Source: Prado023 sp963714995 | Lineage (GTDB): Bacteria; Actinomycetota; Actinomycetes; S36-B12; CAIYMF01 | Direction of reading: 5' to 3' | Length of the DNA stretch: 64,000 nucleotides | Assembly: GCA_963714995.1 (NCBI GenBank) | Contig: CAVQQP010000012.1 | Span: 1 to 64,000, forward strand | Part shown: positions 35,873 to 45,280 of the stretch, in pieces | Position numbering within the stretch: the first letter of the stretch is position 1 | Layout of the letters: the number at the start of each line of letters is the position of its first letter | Made by a program: the position numbers and the translations under genes | Notes under the pieces: generated by a model | What the model was told of the DNA's origin: nothing | Database searches by the model: none | Seen by the model: the letters and a program-made list of their open reading frames with translations, nothing else

Positions 35873-37551
35873 AGGTCATGGCCCAGGTGGGCATGGTGAT
35901 GAACCTCGACAAGTGCATCGGGTGCCACACCTGCTCGGTGACCTGCAAGCAGGCGTGGACCAACCGCGCCGGCGTGGAGTACGTGTGGTTCAACAATGTC
36001 GAGACCCGGCCCGGCCAGGGCTACCCGCGGACCTACCAGGACCAGGAGCGCTGGCAGGGCGGCTGGGTGCTCAAGCGCGGGAAGCTCCAGCTGCGCTCCG
36101 GGTCGCGGTTCTCCCGGCTGACCAAGATCTTCTCCAACCCGGTGCTGCCGGAGCTGAGCGACTACTACGAGCCGTGGACCTACGAGTACGACACGCTGAT
36201 CTCCGCACCCCTGGGGGAGCACACGCCGGTCGCCCAACCGAAGTCGCTGATCTCGGGCAAGCCGATGCAGATCCGCTGGTCGGCCAACTGGGACGACGAC
36301 CTCGGCGGCGGGCCGGAGCTGGCCCCCAAGGACCCGATCGTGATCAAGATCCGCGACCAGGTCGGCGACCGGGTGAAGATGGAGTTCGAGCAGGCGTTCA
36401 TGTTCTACCTGCCGCGCATCTGCGAGCACTGCCTGAACCCGGCGTGCGTGGCGGCCTGCCCCAGCGGGGCGATGTACAAGCGCTCCGAGGACGGCATCGT
36501 CCTGGTCGACCAGGACGCCTGCCGCGGCTGGCGGATGTGCGTCACCGGCTGCCCCTACAAGAAGGTCTACTTCAACCACCGCACGGGCAAGGCCGAGAAG
36601 TGCACGATGTGCTACCCGCGCATCGAGGTCGGCCTGCCCACGGTGTGCTCGGAGACCTGCGTCGGCCGGCTGCGCTACCTCGGGCTGTTCCTCTACGACG
36701 CCGACAAGGTCACGGCCGCCGCTGCGACCCCCGACGAGAAGGATCTCTACGAGGCGCAGCTGGACCTGATCCTCGACCCGCACGACCAGGCGGTGGTCGC
36801 CGCCGCCGAGCGCGACGGCATCCCGGCGGACTGGATCGACGCCGCCCGGCGCTCGCCGGTCTACAAGCTGGCCAAGGAGTACCGGGTCGCCCTGCCGCTG
36901 CACCCGGAGTACCGGACCATGCCGATGGTCTGGTACATCCCGCCGCTGTCCCCGGTCGTCGACGCGCTGCGCGAGACCGGCCACGACGCCGAGGACGCCG
37001 ACACCCTGTTCGGCGCGCTGACCAGCCTGCGGATCCCGGTCGAGTACCTCGCCGAGCTGTTCACCGCCGGGGACCCCGGCCCGGTGCTGGGCTCGCTGGC
37101 GACCCTGGCTGCGATGCGCTCCTACATGCGCGAGCGCAACCTCGGCGGCGAGGGCGATGACTCCATCGCCGAGGCCGTCGGCCTCACCGGCGACGAGATC
37201 TACGAGCTCTACCGGCTGCTGGCGATCGCCAAGTACGAGGACCGCTACGTGATCCCCAAGGCGCACGTCGAGGCCGGCCGTGAGCTCGAGGAGCTCGGCT
37301 GCTCGCTGGACTACGAGGGCGGCCCCGGTGGGTTCAGCGTCTCGGGACCGTTCGGCGAGGCGTCCGGGCGGCCGATGCCGGTGGCCGTGGAGAACTTCCA
37401 CGCACTGAAGGCGCGGCAGACCGCCGAGGCGTTCGTGCCCACCGAGGATGCGGCGGCGCGGGTGAACCTGCTCAACTGGGACGGTGCGGTCCCGCTGGGC
37501 ATGCCCGGCATCCGGCGTGCCGACGACACCGACGAGGGGGACCTGCGATGA
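35869..37551 (+). CDS. narH: Respiratory nitrate reductase beta subunit NarH
   Basis: A 560-residue iron-sulfur electron-transfer subunit. Cys16, 19, 22 and 26 (KCIGCHTCSVTCK) start the first cluster set. CEHCLNPACVAACPSG, CRGWRMCVTGCPYKK and KCTMCYPRIEVG complete the other three; the Trp in CRGWRMC marks the 3Fe-4S site. ATG 35869 has GAGGAG 9 nt upstream. It links NarG to the membrane subunit NarI. Confidence 0.97.
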   Translation: MKVMAQVGMVMNLDKCIGCHTCSVTCKQAWTNRAGVEYVWFNNVETRPGQGYPRTYQDQERWQGGWVLKRGKLQLRSGSRFSRLTKIFSNPVLPELSDYYEPWTYEYDTLISAPLGEHTPVAQPKSLISGKPMQIRWSANWDDDLGGGPELAPKDPIVIKIRDQVGDRVKMEFEQAFMFYLPRICEHCLNPACVAACPSGAMYKRSEDGIVLVDQDACRGWRMCVTGCPYKKVYFNHRTGKAEKCTMCYPRIEVGLPTVCSETCVGRLRYLGLFLYDADKVTAAAATPDEKDLYEAQLDLILDPHDQAVVAAAERDGIPADWIDAARRSPVYKLAKEYRVALPLHPEYRTMPMVWYIPPLSPVVDALRETGHDAEDADTLFGALTSLRIPVEYLAELFTAGDPGPVLGSLATLAAMRSYMRERNLGGEGDDSIAEAVGLTGDEIYELYRLLAIAKYEDRYVIPKAHVEAGRELEELGCSLDYEGGPGGFSVSGPFGEASGRPMPVAVENFHALKARQTAEAFVPTEDAAARVNLLNWDGAVPLGMPGIRRADDTDEGDLR

Positions 37552-38282
37552 CTCCCCTGACCAGGATCGGCGGTCGGGAGGCCTCCGAGTTCCTCGGGCT
37601 CCCGTTGCGCCTGCGCCGGCCGAAGTCCCCGGTCGACGGCCTGCGGCTGCGCGGGGTGTCCGAGCGCGACATCGCCACCACCCGGCTCGCCTGCTCGTGG
37701 CTGCTGGTCTACCCCGACGGCGAGCTCCTCGAACGCCTCGACGGGCTGGCCGCCGCGGTGGCGGAGCTGCCGGATCCGCTCCGCACGCCGCTGGCCGTGT
37801 TCCTCGACCACCTGGACGGAACCCCGATCGGTGACGTGCAGCGCCACTACGTCGAGATCTTCGACATGAAGCGCCGGGCATGCCCGTACCTGACCTACTG
37901 GACCAACGGTGACACCCGCAACCGCGGCGTGGCGATCCTGCGGTTCAAGCAGGCCTTCGCCGAGGCCGGCTTCACGATCGGCAGCGAGGAGCTGCCCGAC
38001 CACCTCGCGGTGGTGCTGGAGTTCGCGGCGGTCGGCGACCGGGTCACCGGTGATGCGCTGCTCGCCGAGCATGCCGCCCCGATCGGGCTGCTGCGCGAGG
38101 CGCTGCAGGACCTCGGCTCGGTGTACTCCCACGTGCTCGACGCCGTCGTGGCCACGTTGCCCGAGGTCACCCCCGAGGTCGCGGCGCGCATGGCCGAGCT
38201 CGCTGCCTCCGGGCCTCCCGTCGAGGACGTCGGCCTCGAGCCCTTCCCCACCTCCCTCACCCCGACAGGAGCACGCCGATGA
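37548..38282 (+). CDS. narJ: Nitrate reductase assembly chaperone NarJ
   Basis: A 244-residue cytoplasmic chaperone for Mo-cofactor insertion into NarG. ACSWLLVYPDGELLERL, HYVEIFDMKRRACPYLTYW and GDTRNRGVAILRFK are conserved NarJ blocks. It overlaps narH and narI by 4 nt each. It is not part of the final enzyme. Confidence 0.95.
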   Translation: MTPLTRIGGREASEFLGLPLRLRRPKSPVDGLRLRGVSERDIATTRLACSWLLVYPDGELLERLDGLAAAVAELPDPLRTPLAVFLDHLDGTPIGDVQRHYVEIFDMKRRACPYLTYWTNGDTRNRGVAILRFKQAFAEAGFTIGSEELPDHLAVVLEFAAVGDRVTGDALLAEHAAPIGLLREALQDLGSVYSHVLDAVVATLPEVTPEVAARMAELAASGPPVEDVGLEPFPTSLTPTGARR

Positions 38283-39016
38283 CCACCACGGAGATCCTGC
38301 TGTGGGACGTCCTTCCGTACGTGACGATCGCGATCTTCATCGTCGGCACGGTCTGGCGGTACCGCTACGACAAGTTCGGCTGGACCACGCGCTCCAGCCA
38401 GCTCTACGAGCGCAGGCTGATCAGGATCGCGAGCCCCCTGTTCCACCTCGGGATCCTGGCGGTCGCCGGCGGCCACGTCGTCGGGCTGATGATCCCGGAG
38501 TCCTGGACCGAGGCGGTCGGGATCTCCGAGTCGGTGTACCACGCCATGGCGGTGGGGCTCGGCATGTTCGCCGGGGCTGCCACCCTGATCGGGATCGTGC
38601 TGCTGGTCTACCGCCGGCGCACGGTGGGCCCGGTCTTCGCTGCGACCACGAAGAACGACAAGACGATGTACATCTTCCTGGTCGCCGCGATCTGCCTGGG
38701 CGTGCTGACCACGTTGGTCGGTGCCGGGGTGATCGGCGAGGGGCACAACTACCGCGAGGACGTCTCGGTGTGGTTCCGCTCGATCCTGACGCTGCAGCCG
38801 CAGGGCGAGCTCATGGCAGACGCGCCGGCCTCGTTCCGGATCCATGCCGTCGCCGGGATGCTGGTGTTCATGATCTGGCCGTTCACGCGGCTGGTCCACG
38901 CCTTCTCCGCGCCCCTGGGCTACGTGTTCCGGCCCTACGTCGTCTACCGCGACCGCGGACCGCACGACCAGGGCAGCCACGCCCCGCGCCGCGGCTGGGA
39001 GAAGATCGGCTCCTGA
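38279..39016 (+). CDS. narI: Respiratory nitrate reductase gamma subunit NarI
   Basis: A 245-residue membrane cytochrome b with five helices that oxidises quinol. FIVGTVWRYRYDKFGWTTRSS, PLFHLGILAVAGGHVVGLMI and FRIHAVAGMLVFMIWPFTRL contain the haem-ligand histidines. It is the last nar gene. A weak hairpin (ccagcac...gtgctgg, 39018-39060) follows. Confidence 0.96.
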   Translation: MTTTEILLWDVLPYVTIAIFIVGTVWRYRYDKFGWTTRSSQLYERRLIRIASPLFHLGILAVAGGHVVGLMIPESWTEAVGISESVYHAMAVGLGMFAGAATLIGIVLLVYRRRTVGPVFAATTKNDKTMYIFLVAAICLGVLTTLVGAGVIGEGHNYREDVSVWFRSILTLQPQGELMADAPASFRIHAVAGMLVFMIWPFTRLVHAFSAPLGYVFRPYVVYRDRGPHDQGSHAPRRGWEKIGS

Positions 39017-39097
39017 GCCAGCACAGTCCTGTGTCATCGATTCGGCCATTCAAGTGCTGGATCGATGAACGACCACCACAGCAACGGAGGAACCCAC

Positions 39098-39460
39098 ATG
39101 AAAGCCACAGACGGCGAACCTCACGGCCTGATGACAGCGCTGGCCGACCTCGTGGCACTCATCGAGGTCGCCCCCGATTCCACCGTCTCGAGGACGGTGC
39201 TGAAGGCCGAGGGGGCTCGGGTCGTGCTCTTCGCCTTCGACACCGGCCAGGAGCTCAGCGAGCACACGGCCGCGGTCCCGATCCTGCTCCAGGTGCTCGA
39301 CGGTCGGTTGCGGGTCGGGGCGGACGGCCAGCACGTGGAGCTGGTCCCCGGCGGGCTGGTGCACATCGGCAGCCGGGTGCCGCACGAGATCCTGGCACTG
39401 GAGCCCTCACGGATGGCACTGACGATGCTCGACCCGCGCAGCTCGGGGGCGGCGGAGTAG
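39098..39460 (+). CDS. Cupin-domain protein
   Basis: A 120-residue single-domain cupin. ALFAFDTGQELSEHTA-like and PILLQVLDGRLRVGADG strands, then LVPGGLVHIGSRVPHEILAL, give the two cupin motifs with metal-ligand His/Glu. ATG 39098 (MKATDGEPHG) has GGAGGA 6 nt upstream and replaces the longer frame from 39065. It follows narI by 81 nt and may be in the nar unit. Substrate unknown. Confidence 0.8.
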   Translation: MKATDGEPHGLMTALADLVALIEVAPDSTVSRTVLKAEGARVVLFAFDTGQELSEHTAAVPILLQVLDGRLRVGADGQHVELVPGGLVHIGSRVPHEILALEPSRMALTMLDPRSSGAAE

Positions 39461-39531
39461 GTCTGGCTCCGCGCTGGCCCCTCACTGAGGCGGGGGCGTG
39501 GGCGGGGCGCCGGCGCCTAGACTCCCCGCCC

Positions 39532-40006
39532 ATGGGCAGCGTCGTCAGCGAGTCGGTGCACATCGCTGCGGATCCCGACGTGGTCTACGACCTCATCGCC
39601 GACGTCTCGGCTGTCGGGCAGTTCTCCCCCGAGGCGACCGGGGCGCTGGGCGCCGGGGAGCGACTCACGGTGGGCGACAGCCTTCTGGGGCACGAACCGT
39701 CGTGGGCTGTGGATCTGGGTCACCCGCTGCCGGGTGACGAGCGCGGATCCCGGTCGGTCGTTCGCCTTCGATGTGGACTTCGGGCCGCTGCCCGTGTCGA
39801 GCTGGACCTACGAGATCGTCGCCACCGATGAGGGCTGCACCGTCACCGAGACCTGGGTGGATCGGCGCGACGGGCGGCGCGGGAGGCTCTTCAGCAGGGC
39901 CGGGTCGGTGATCATCCCGGGCCCGCGCGACGAGCACAACCGGCGCAACATCCGCCAGACGCTGCAGGCCCTGAAGGCGGCCGCGGAGTCCGGGTCCGCG
40001 ACCTGA
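39532..40006 (+). CDS. SRPBCC (START-like) family protein (frameshifted as read)
   Basis: About 157 residues of a helix-grip lipid/polyketide-binding fold. VSESVHIAADPDVVYDLIADVSAVGQFSPE begins it; after the break comes SADPGRSFAFDVDFGPLPVSSWTYEI and the C-terminal helix NRRNIRQTLQALK. One extra base near 39678-39681 separates TVGDS from the expected FWGTNRRG. TAGACT precedes ATG 39532 by 8 nt. Ligand unknown. Confidence 0.8.
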
Positions 40007-40031
40007 TCGGCGGGCGTGGCAGGATCGACTC

Positions 40032-41022
40032 GTGCTGCGGTATGCGGTGGTCGGGTCCGGCGCGGTCGGGTGCTTCTACGGGATCCGGCTGGCTCACGCG
40101 GGGGCCGACGTGCAGTTCCTCATGCGCTCCGGTGCCGAGGAGGTGCGGGAGCACGGCCTGGACCTGACCTCCCCCGAGGGCGACCTCCACCTCGACGACG
40201 TCGCCGTGGCCCCCGACTGGTCTGCGCTGCGGCCGTGCGACGTCCTGATCGTCGCCGTGAAGGCCACCGCCAACGCCGACGTCCTGGCGCACCTGGCTGT
40301 CCACGCCGAGCGCCTGCTGGGCCCCGGCTCCGGGATCCTGCTGGCGCAGAACGGGATCGGGGCCGAGCCGGCCTACGCCGCCGTCGCGCCCGGTCGGGAG
40401 GTGCTCGGTGGTCTGGCCTTCCTGTGCGCCCAGCGCACCGGCCCGCACAGCGTGGCGCACCTCGACTTCGGTGCCCTGACGATCGCTGCGCACGCTCCCG
40501 ACGACGCGCCCGGCGGGATCACGGCGCTGATGCGGGGGATCGCCGAGGACCTCTCGGCCGCACGCACTCCTGTCCTCCTCGACGAGGACCTCATCCGCGC
40601 GCGCTGGCGCAAGCTGCTGTGGAACATCGGGTTCAACCCGCTGTCGGTGATCCTCGATGCGACCACGGACGCGCTGATGGCCGATCCGGACACCGTCGCG
40701 CTGATCCGGACGCTCATGACCGAGGTGGCGGCAGCGTCGGCGGCGGAGGGCCGGACGTTCCCGTCGGACCTCATCGACGACCTGCTCGCCACCACCGCCC
40801 GGATGGCCCCGTACGCCACCTCGATGAAGCTCGACGCCGACGCCGGGCGGCCGATGGAGGTCGAGGCGATGCTCGCCGAGCCCCTGCGCCGGGCCGAGCG
40901 GGCGGGGGTGACCATGCCCAGCGTCGCCGTCCTGCACCACCAGCTCGCGTTCCTCGACGCGCGGATCTCCCGCAGCAGCAGCAGCCACCACCACCACCCA
41001 CCACCACGCGGCGCCGGCGTGA
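40032..41022 (+). CDS. panE: 2-dehydropantoate 2-reductase-like protein (PanE/ApbA)
   Basis: About 325 residues. N-terminal Rossmann VVGSGAVGCFYGIRLAHAG, KATANADVLA, and the catalytic-domain RARWRKLLWNIGFNPLSV with Lys and Asn, then RPMEVEAML. These are ketopantoate reductase motifs (NADPH, coenzyme A pathway). As read the frame continues through a (agc)n(cac)n run, encoding SSSSHHHHPPP, into the HAD gene. In the other frame it would stop at a TGA (41020-41022) that overlaps the HAD GTG. A slippage indel in the repeat is the likely cause. GTG 40032 lies 6 nt after CAGGAT. Confidence 0.8.
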
Positions 41023-41808
41023 TCCGCCTGGTCGCGATCGACGTCGACGGCACGCTGCTGACCAGTCGGCACGAGGTCACCGCGGCCACCGCAGCCGCGA
41101 TCGAGCGGGTCCGGCGCGCCGGCGTGGAGGTCGTGCTCACGACGTCCCGACCGCCCCGCGCGCTCTGGCCCATCCTCGATCGACTCGGGCTCGTCGAGCC
41201 AGCGGAGTTCATCGCCTCCCAGGGGGCGCTGACCGGCTGCTACAGCGTCACCGGAACGCTGCGGGTCCTCGATCGACAGCCGATGCCCGTGGGCTCGCCC
41301 AGCAGGTCGCGGCCGCGGCGGAGCCGCGGGCATGTCGGTCAGCTGGTTCGCGGTCGAGCGGTGGCTCGTCGAGCACGTCGATGACCTGATCCGGGAGGAG
41401 GCGGCGATCGTGGGGTGCGCCCCCGACGTGGCCGACCTGTCCGTCGAGCGGGAGGGGCCGGACAAGATCCTCCTGCTGGCCCATGCCCCGGGGCACGACA
41501 TCGCCGAGCTGGTGCGGGTCCCCGACGGGCTGGTCGCCCTGGCCTCGACGCCCACCCACCTCGAGGTCACCCGCGCCGACGTCGACAAGGCCGATGCGCT
41601 GAGCCGGCTGTGCGCCCGCCGCGGGATCACGCCCGACCAGGTCGTCGCCATCGGTGACGGCCGCAACGACCTCGGGATGCTGGCGTTCGCGGGCGTCGCG
41701 GTCGCCCCGGCGAACGCCCACCCGGAGGTGCTGGCCGCCGCCGACCTGATCACGGCCAGCAACGACGAGGACGGCGTCGCCCGGGCGCTGGCCCAGCTGG
41801 TCCCCTGA
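41019..41808 (+). CDS. HAD-superfamily Cof-type phosphatase (frameshifted as read)
   Basis: About 263 residues. Motif I LVAIDVDGTLLTSRHEV, motif II VVLTTSRPP and motif IV AIGDGRNDLGMLAFAGVAVA identify a Cof/YidA-type sugar-phosphate or nucleotide phosphatase. The frame breaks near 41295-41310, before GMSVSWFAVERWLVEH. GTG 41019 overlaps the probable panE stop as GTGA. The substrate is not predictable. Confidence 0.82.
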
Positions 41809-41847
41809 GCGCCCGGCCCGCGCGCCACCGGCCGACCCCCGCCCGGG

Positions 41848-42582
41848 TCAGCTCCCCGGCTGGTCGAGCTCCGCCAGGGTCGCGTCGAACAGCGCCTGCG
41901 CCCGGCTGCGGAACGCCTCCACCTCGTCGAGGGAGCGCGGCAGGGCCAGCGCCTCCACCTCGGCGCGCAGCGCAGGCGGCAGGTCACGGTCGAGGTAGCG
42001 CGCGCCGTAGTCGAACCGGTCCGGGCAGTGCCGGATGCGCAGCAGCTCGATGAGCGGCCGGTAGGTGTGGTCCTGGTAGGCGACCGCAGCCTCGGCGACG
42101 AACCCGCGGCGCACCGCCCGGGTGACCAGCGTCTGGAACAGCGGGAACCGCTCGCGCAGGATCGCCAGGCGGGCGTCCATCCGGGCCTGGAGGGCGGCAC
42201 GATCCAGCGGCACCGGGTCGAGGATCCCCGCACGGTCGAACAGCACGAGCGGGGTGCCGTGACGCTCCACCTCGAGGAAGCGCTCGCCGCCGGAGGGCTC
42301 CTGCACGACGACGTCGATGAAGTGCGCAGGATCGGCGTCGCGCAGGGCGAGGAACTCCTGGGAGTTCCCGTGCCACGTGGGCTCCGCCAGGCGCCACCGG
42401 TGCGTGATCGGGGACAGCTCCTCGAGGGCGCCGTGCAGGATCGCGAATGCCGTCTCGACGGCGCCCTCCTCCACGACGACCACGAGGTCGACGTCGGAGA
42501 GCCCGTCGGTGCGCCCGGTCCCGTCGCTGCCGCCCAGGAAGGCCGCCAGGACCTCCGGCGCACGCTCCAGCGCGGCGTGCAC
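41848..42582 (-). CDS. Nucleotidyltransferase-domain protein
   Basis: 244 residues. AAFLGGSDGTGRTDGLSDVDLVVVV holds the nucleotidyltransferase signature GGSxxxxR...SDxDL. The rest is helical with HFIDVVVQEPSGGERFLEVE and a C-terminal bundle (YRPLIELLRIRHCPDRFDYG). This resembles the uncharacterised enzymes related to aminoglycoside adenylyltransferases. GTG 42582 is the first start after an in-frame stop; ATC ACG CGG codons just upstream look like coding sequence, so a damaged start is possible. Confidence 0.75.
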   Translation of the reverse strand: MHAALERAPEVLAAFLGGSDGTGRTDGLSDVDLVVVVEEGAVETAFAILHGALEELSPITHRWRLAEPTWHGNSQEFLALRDADPAHFIDVVVQEPSGGERFLEVERHGTPLVLFDRAGILDPVPLDRAALQARMDARLAILRERFPLFQTLVTRAVRRGFVAEAAVAYQDHTYRPLIELLRIRHCPDRFDYGARYLDRDLPPALRAEVEALALPRSLDEVEAFRSRAQALFDATLAELDQPGS

Positions 42583-42695
42583 GGCGGCGATGATCTGGGC
42601 CCGCGTGATCGGGGCGGCTGGTTACTGCCATCCGGCGACGGTACTGCGCCGGGCGCCGCTCCTGCTCGCAGGGCAGCCGGTGACGGCGGGAGCGC

Positions 42696-43406
42696 TCAGC
42701 ACCCCGTCTGTGCGGCCGCCAGCGCCACCCGCCGGGTCGACGCCCCGGTCACCAGGCCGACGCCGGCGGGGATCAGCTGGGTGACGCACAGCGACACCAT
42801 GATCCCCGCGACGAACGCCAGCAGCTGGGCAGCGCCCGTCGGGCCCAGGGTCCGCCCCCGACGAGGATGAGCAGGGCTCCGGCCACCTCGCCCAGGACTG
42901 AGACGCCGGTGTAGGCCAGGGCCCGTCGACGGGTGCCCCCCATGGCCAGGACGGCCGTGGAGACGGCCATGCCCTCGGGGATGTTGTGCAGGGCGATCGC
43001 GATGGCGGTGATGACGCCGGCCCGGATGCTGATCATCGTGGCGGCGAAGGGGACCGCGCCCTCGGGGATGTTGTGCAGGGCGATCGCGACCATCACGAGC
43101 AGGGCAGTGCTCTGGGCCGCGCCCAGGGAGGGCAGCAGCCGGCGCGAGCACCCAGCGCATGCCCGGCACGGCCAGGAAGCCCACGGCGAACAGCGCCAGG
43201 GTCGCGGTGCGCAGGTCCGGGTCACGCAGCCCGGGCGGCAGGAGCTCGACGACGCTGATGAGCAGCATCGCCGACGCCGAGAACAGCAGCGCGAACCCGA
43301 CACTGCGATCGGTCCAGGTGCGCTTGACGGCGACCGCGACCCAGCCCAGCAGGGCTGCCGATGCAGCGGCCGCCGAGAGCAGGAAGCCTGTCGCCTCGGG
43401 CGTCAC
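42696..43406 (-). CDS. ZIP-family metal transporter (two frameshifts as read)
   Basis: About 236 residues of a ZupT-like metal importer. SAMLLISVVELLPPGL begins it. VMVAIALHNIPEGAVPFA and ITAIAIALHNIPEGMAVS are the two HNIPEG helices with metal-binding His/Glu. LAFVAGIMVSLCVTQLIP ends it. The middle lies in another frame; compensating indels near 43140 and 42855 restore one protein. Zn, Fe or Mn is likely. The GTG start lies 7 nt after TACACT. Confidence 0.85.
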   Translation of the reverse strand: MTPEATGFLLSAAAASAALLGWVAVAVKRTWTDRSVGFALLFSASAMLLISVVELLPPGLRDPDLRTATLALFAVGFLAVPGMRWVLAPAAALPGRGPEHCPARDGRDRPAQHPRGRGPLRRHDDQHPGRRHHRHRDRPAQHPRGHGRLHGRPGHGGHPSTGPGLHRRLSPGRGGRSPAHPRRGRTLGPTGAAQLLAFVAGIMVSLCVTQLIPAGVGLVTGASTRRVALAAAQTGC

Positions 43407-43454
43407 CTGAACCAGTGTAGGCAGCCGGTTCCGCCCACACCATGGGGGTTTGCC

Positions 43455-44482
43455 TCAGCGGGCCAGCCGCTGGGCGAGCCACTCCAGGGCCAGCGGATAG
43501 CGGTGGTCGATGCCGCCGTGCGTGCCGGGGAACAGCTCGAAGTGGATCCGCTCGTCGGGCACGCGCGCTGCGGCCAGCTCCGCCCGGAACGCCTGGGCGC
43601 CGACGTCGAGGAAGTACTCGTCGCGGGTGCCCGCGTCGATCCAGATGGCGCGCAGGGAGCGCAGCGCCTCGGCGTGCATCGGGCGCCATCCGGACCGGGT
43701 CGAGGTCCAGCCAGCGCTGCCAGACCTCGGGGCGCAGCACGCCGGTGACCGGGTCGAAGGGCAGGACGGGGGTGCCGTCGGGCTGCGGCGGAGAAGCAGG
43801 CCGCGACGCCGTAGATGCCCAGGAGGACCTCGTCCTCGGGCTTGGTGAACGCGGTCCGGGAGGTGAAGTCCGCCCACCACCGCGCGGGGTCGCCGTCGTA
43901 GGCCCGCAGCGCGCGGACCACCGCGGCGAACTCCGGGACGTAGCACAGCTCGTACAGGGTGTCGCCGGCGTGCGTGGCCAGCGCGCCGAACACGTCCGGC
44001 CGGAGCATCGGGGTGATCATCGCGCCGTACCCGCCGCTGGACTTGCCGGTGATGGCGCGGGACTCGCGGTCGGCGATGGTCCGGTACCGGGCGTCCACGA
44101 ACGGCACGACCTCGTCGCACAGGTAGGTGTGGTAGTTGCCGGTGCCGGGGGAGTCGACGAACTGCGAGCCGCCATAGGCCGTCCAGGCGTCGACGAACAC
44201 GACGATGCAGGGCGGCGCCCCGCCGGCGAACACGGCGTCGGCGGTCTCCGGGAACGGCTGGCGGAAGGGCGAGCGGTTGGCCCACATCGCGACGTGTCCG
44301 GTGTAGCCCTGGATCACGTAGATGGTGGGGTAGCGGGCTGTCGGGTCGTCGTCGTAGCCGGGCGGGACGTACACCCACAGCGGCCGCTCGTGCGGGTCGC
44401 CCAGGGGGTTCCCGCGCAGGACCTCGGAGTCGATGACCAGTTCGTCGAGACGACCCGCGAGGTCGCCGGACCAGGGAAGCAT
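43455..44482 (-). CDS. Esterase of the Fes/EstA (putative esterase) family (two frameshifts as read)
   Basis: About 342 residues. RPLWVYVPPGYDDDPTARYP and YPTIYVIQGYTGHVAMW start an alpha/beta hydrolase. The nucleophile elbow is ITGKSSGGYGAM, and the C-terminal IHFELFPGTHGGIDHRYPLAL holds the catalytic His. Breaks near 43785 and 43685 separate the FSAA, FDPVTGVLRPEVWQRW and ALRSLRAIWIDAGTRDEYF segments. Similar enzymes act on enterochelin-like or acyl esters; the substrate is not known. The ATG lies 7 nt after TAGAGT. Confidence 0.8.
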
Positions 44483-44697
44483 GCCTGGGACTCTAGCCCT
44501 GGCGGTCCCTGACGTGGTCAGCCGCGGGGGACGGGGGGAGCGGGCGGCGACCTGTCGAGTGCAGGTGGGTATGCCCGATTGGGACAGGAAACACCCGGAA
44601 AACTTGTGCAAATCTGATGCATCCGAATGGGTGAACGGGGAGAAGTAGTGGGTGAAGGGTGTCCACAGGGGACCCCCGCACTCAGGAGGATCCACTC

Positions 44698-45196
44698 ATG
44701 CGCAACTCCACCCGCATCGCCGCCACCGTCGCCTCAGCCGGCCTGATCGCCGCCGCCATGGCCGCCCCCGCCTCCGCGCCGCCCGCGTCGAAGAAGGGCA
44801 AGTCGATCGTTGAGATCGCGTCAACAACGCAACTTCGATTCTACCACGGCCGTCGACTGGGGCCGTTGACTCGTCAAGGGTGAAGCGGCATTCGGGATCG
44901 ATTGGCAACCCCTCTTCAAGGCCGACGAGGTGCCATCATCGAGCGCCTGTGGAGGAGGACGTTTCGCTGAGGGCCTGTCCCAGGCTGGCGTACCACGTCC
45001 CGAGCGTGCGGAACTCCAACATCGTGACGAGTGCCAAGCGGTCACGATGCTCGGTGGCGGCACCATCACCGCTCGGGCCGGTTCGTGGACGCGGCGAACT
45101 CTGAAGCGGACTTCGTGGTCGTGGATGAGACGCCCCTGATCGACATTCGGGCCACCGATGGCGGATTCATGTCATCGACAGTGTGCTCCTTCCTGA
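44698..45196 (+). pseudogene. Decayed fasciclin-domain secreted protein
   Basis: ATG 44698 with AGGAGG upstream encodes a signal peptide (TVASAGLIAAAMAAPASA) followed by KKGKSIVEIA, the usual start of a fasciclin domain. Later fragments in several frames are recognisable: LAYHV, RNSNIVTSAK, VTMLGGGTIT, DFVVVDETPLIDIRATDGGF and HVIDSVLLP, the closing fasciclin motif. At least three frame changes are needed and the central FAPT segment is missing. GC content is visibly lower than in neighbouring genes. A surface adhesion-type protein has probably been lost. Confidence 0.7.
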
Positions 45197-45209
45197 TCGA
45201 CGTCGCACT

Positions 45210-45245
45210 GGTGGGGCCGGTGACCATTGGGTTGCCGGCCCCACC
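45210..45245. terminator. Bidirectional terminator hairpin
   Basis: GGTGGGGCCGG (45210-45220) and CCGGCCCCACC (45235-45245) form a perfect 11-bp stem with a 14-nt loop. It lies between the fasciclin remnant and the convergent RelA/SpoT-like gene. Confidence 0.7.
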
Positions 45246-45280
45246 TGCATGCGGGCTATGGAAGTCCTGGCACCGCGCAC

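Noticed and set aside
40975..41010. His-rich run as an engineered His tag or vector sequence
   Set aside because: It is four His codons within a longer (agc)(cac)(cca) simple repeat, flanked by native gene sequence on both sides.
39912..42563. 883-codon minus-strand ORF opposite panE and the HAD gene
   Set aside because: Only its first part overlaps the real nucleotidyltransferase locus, and in the wrong frame; the rest is antisense to conserved genes.
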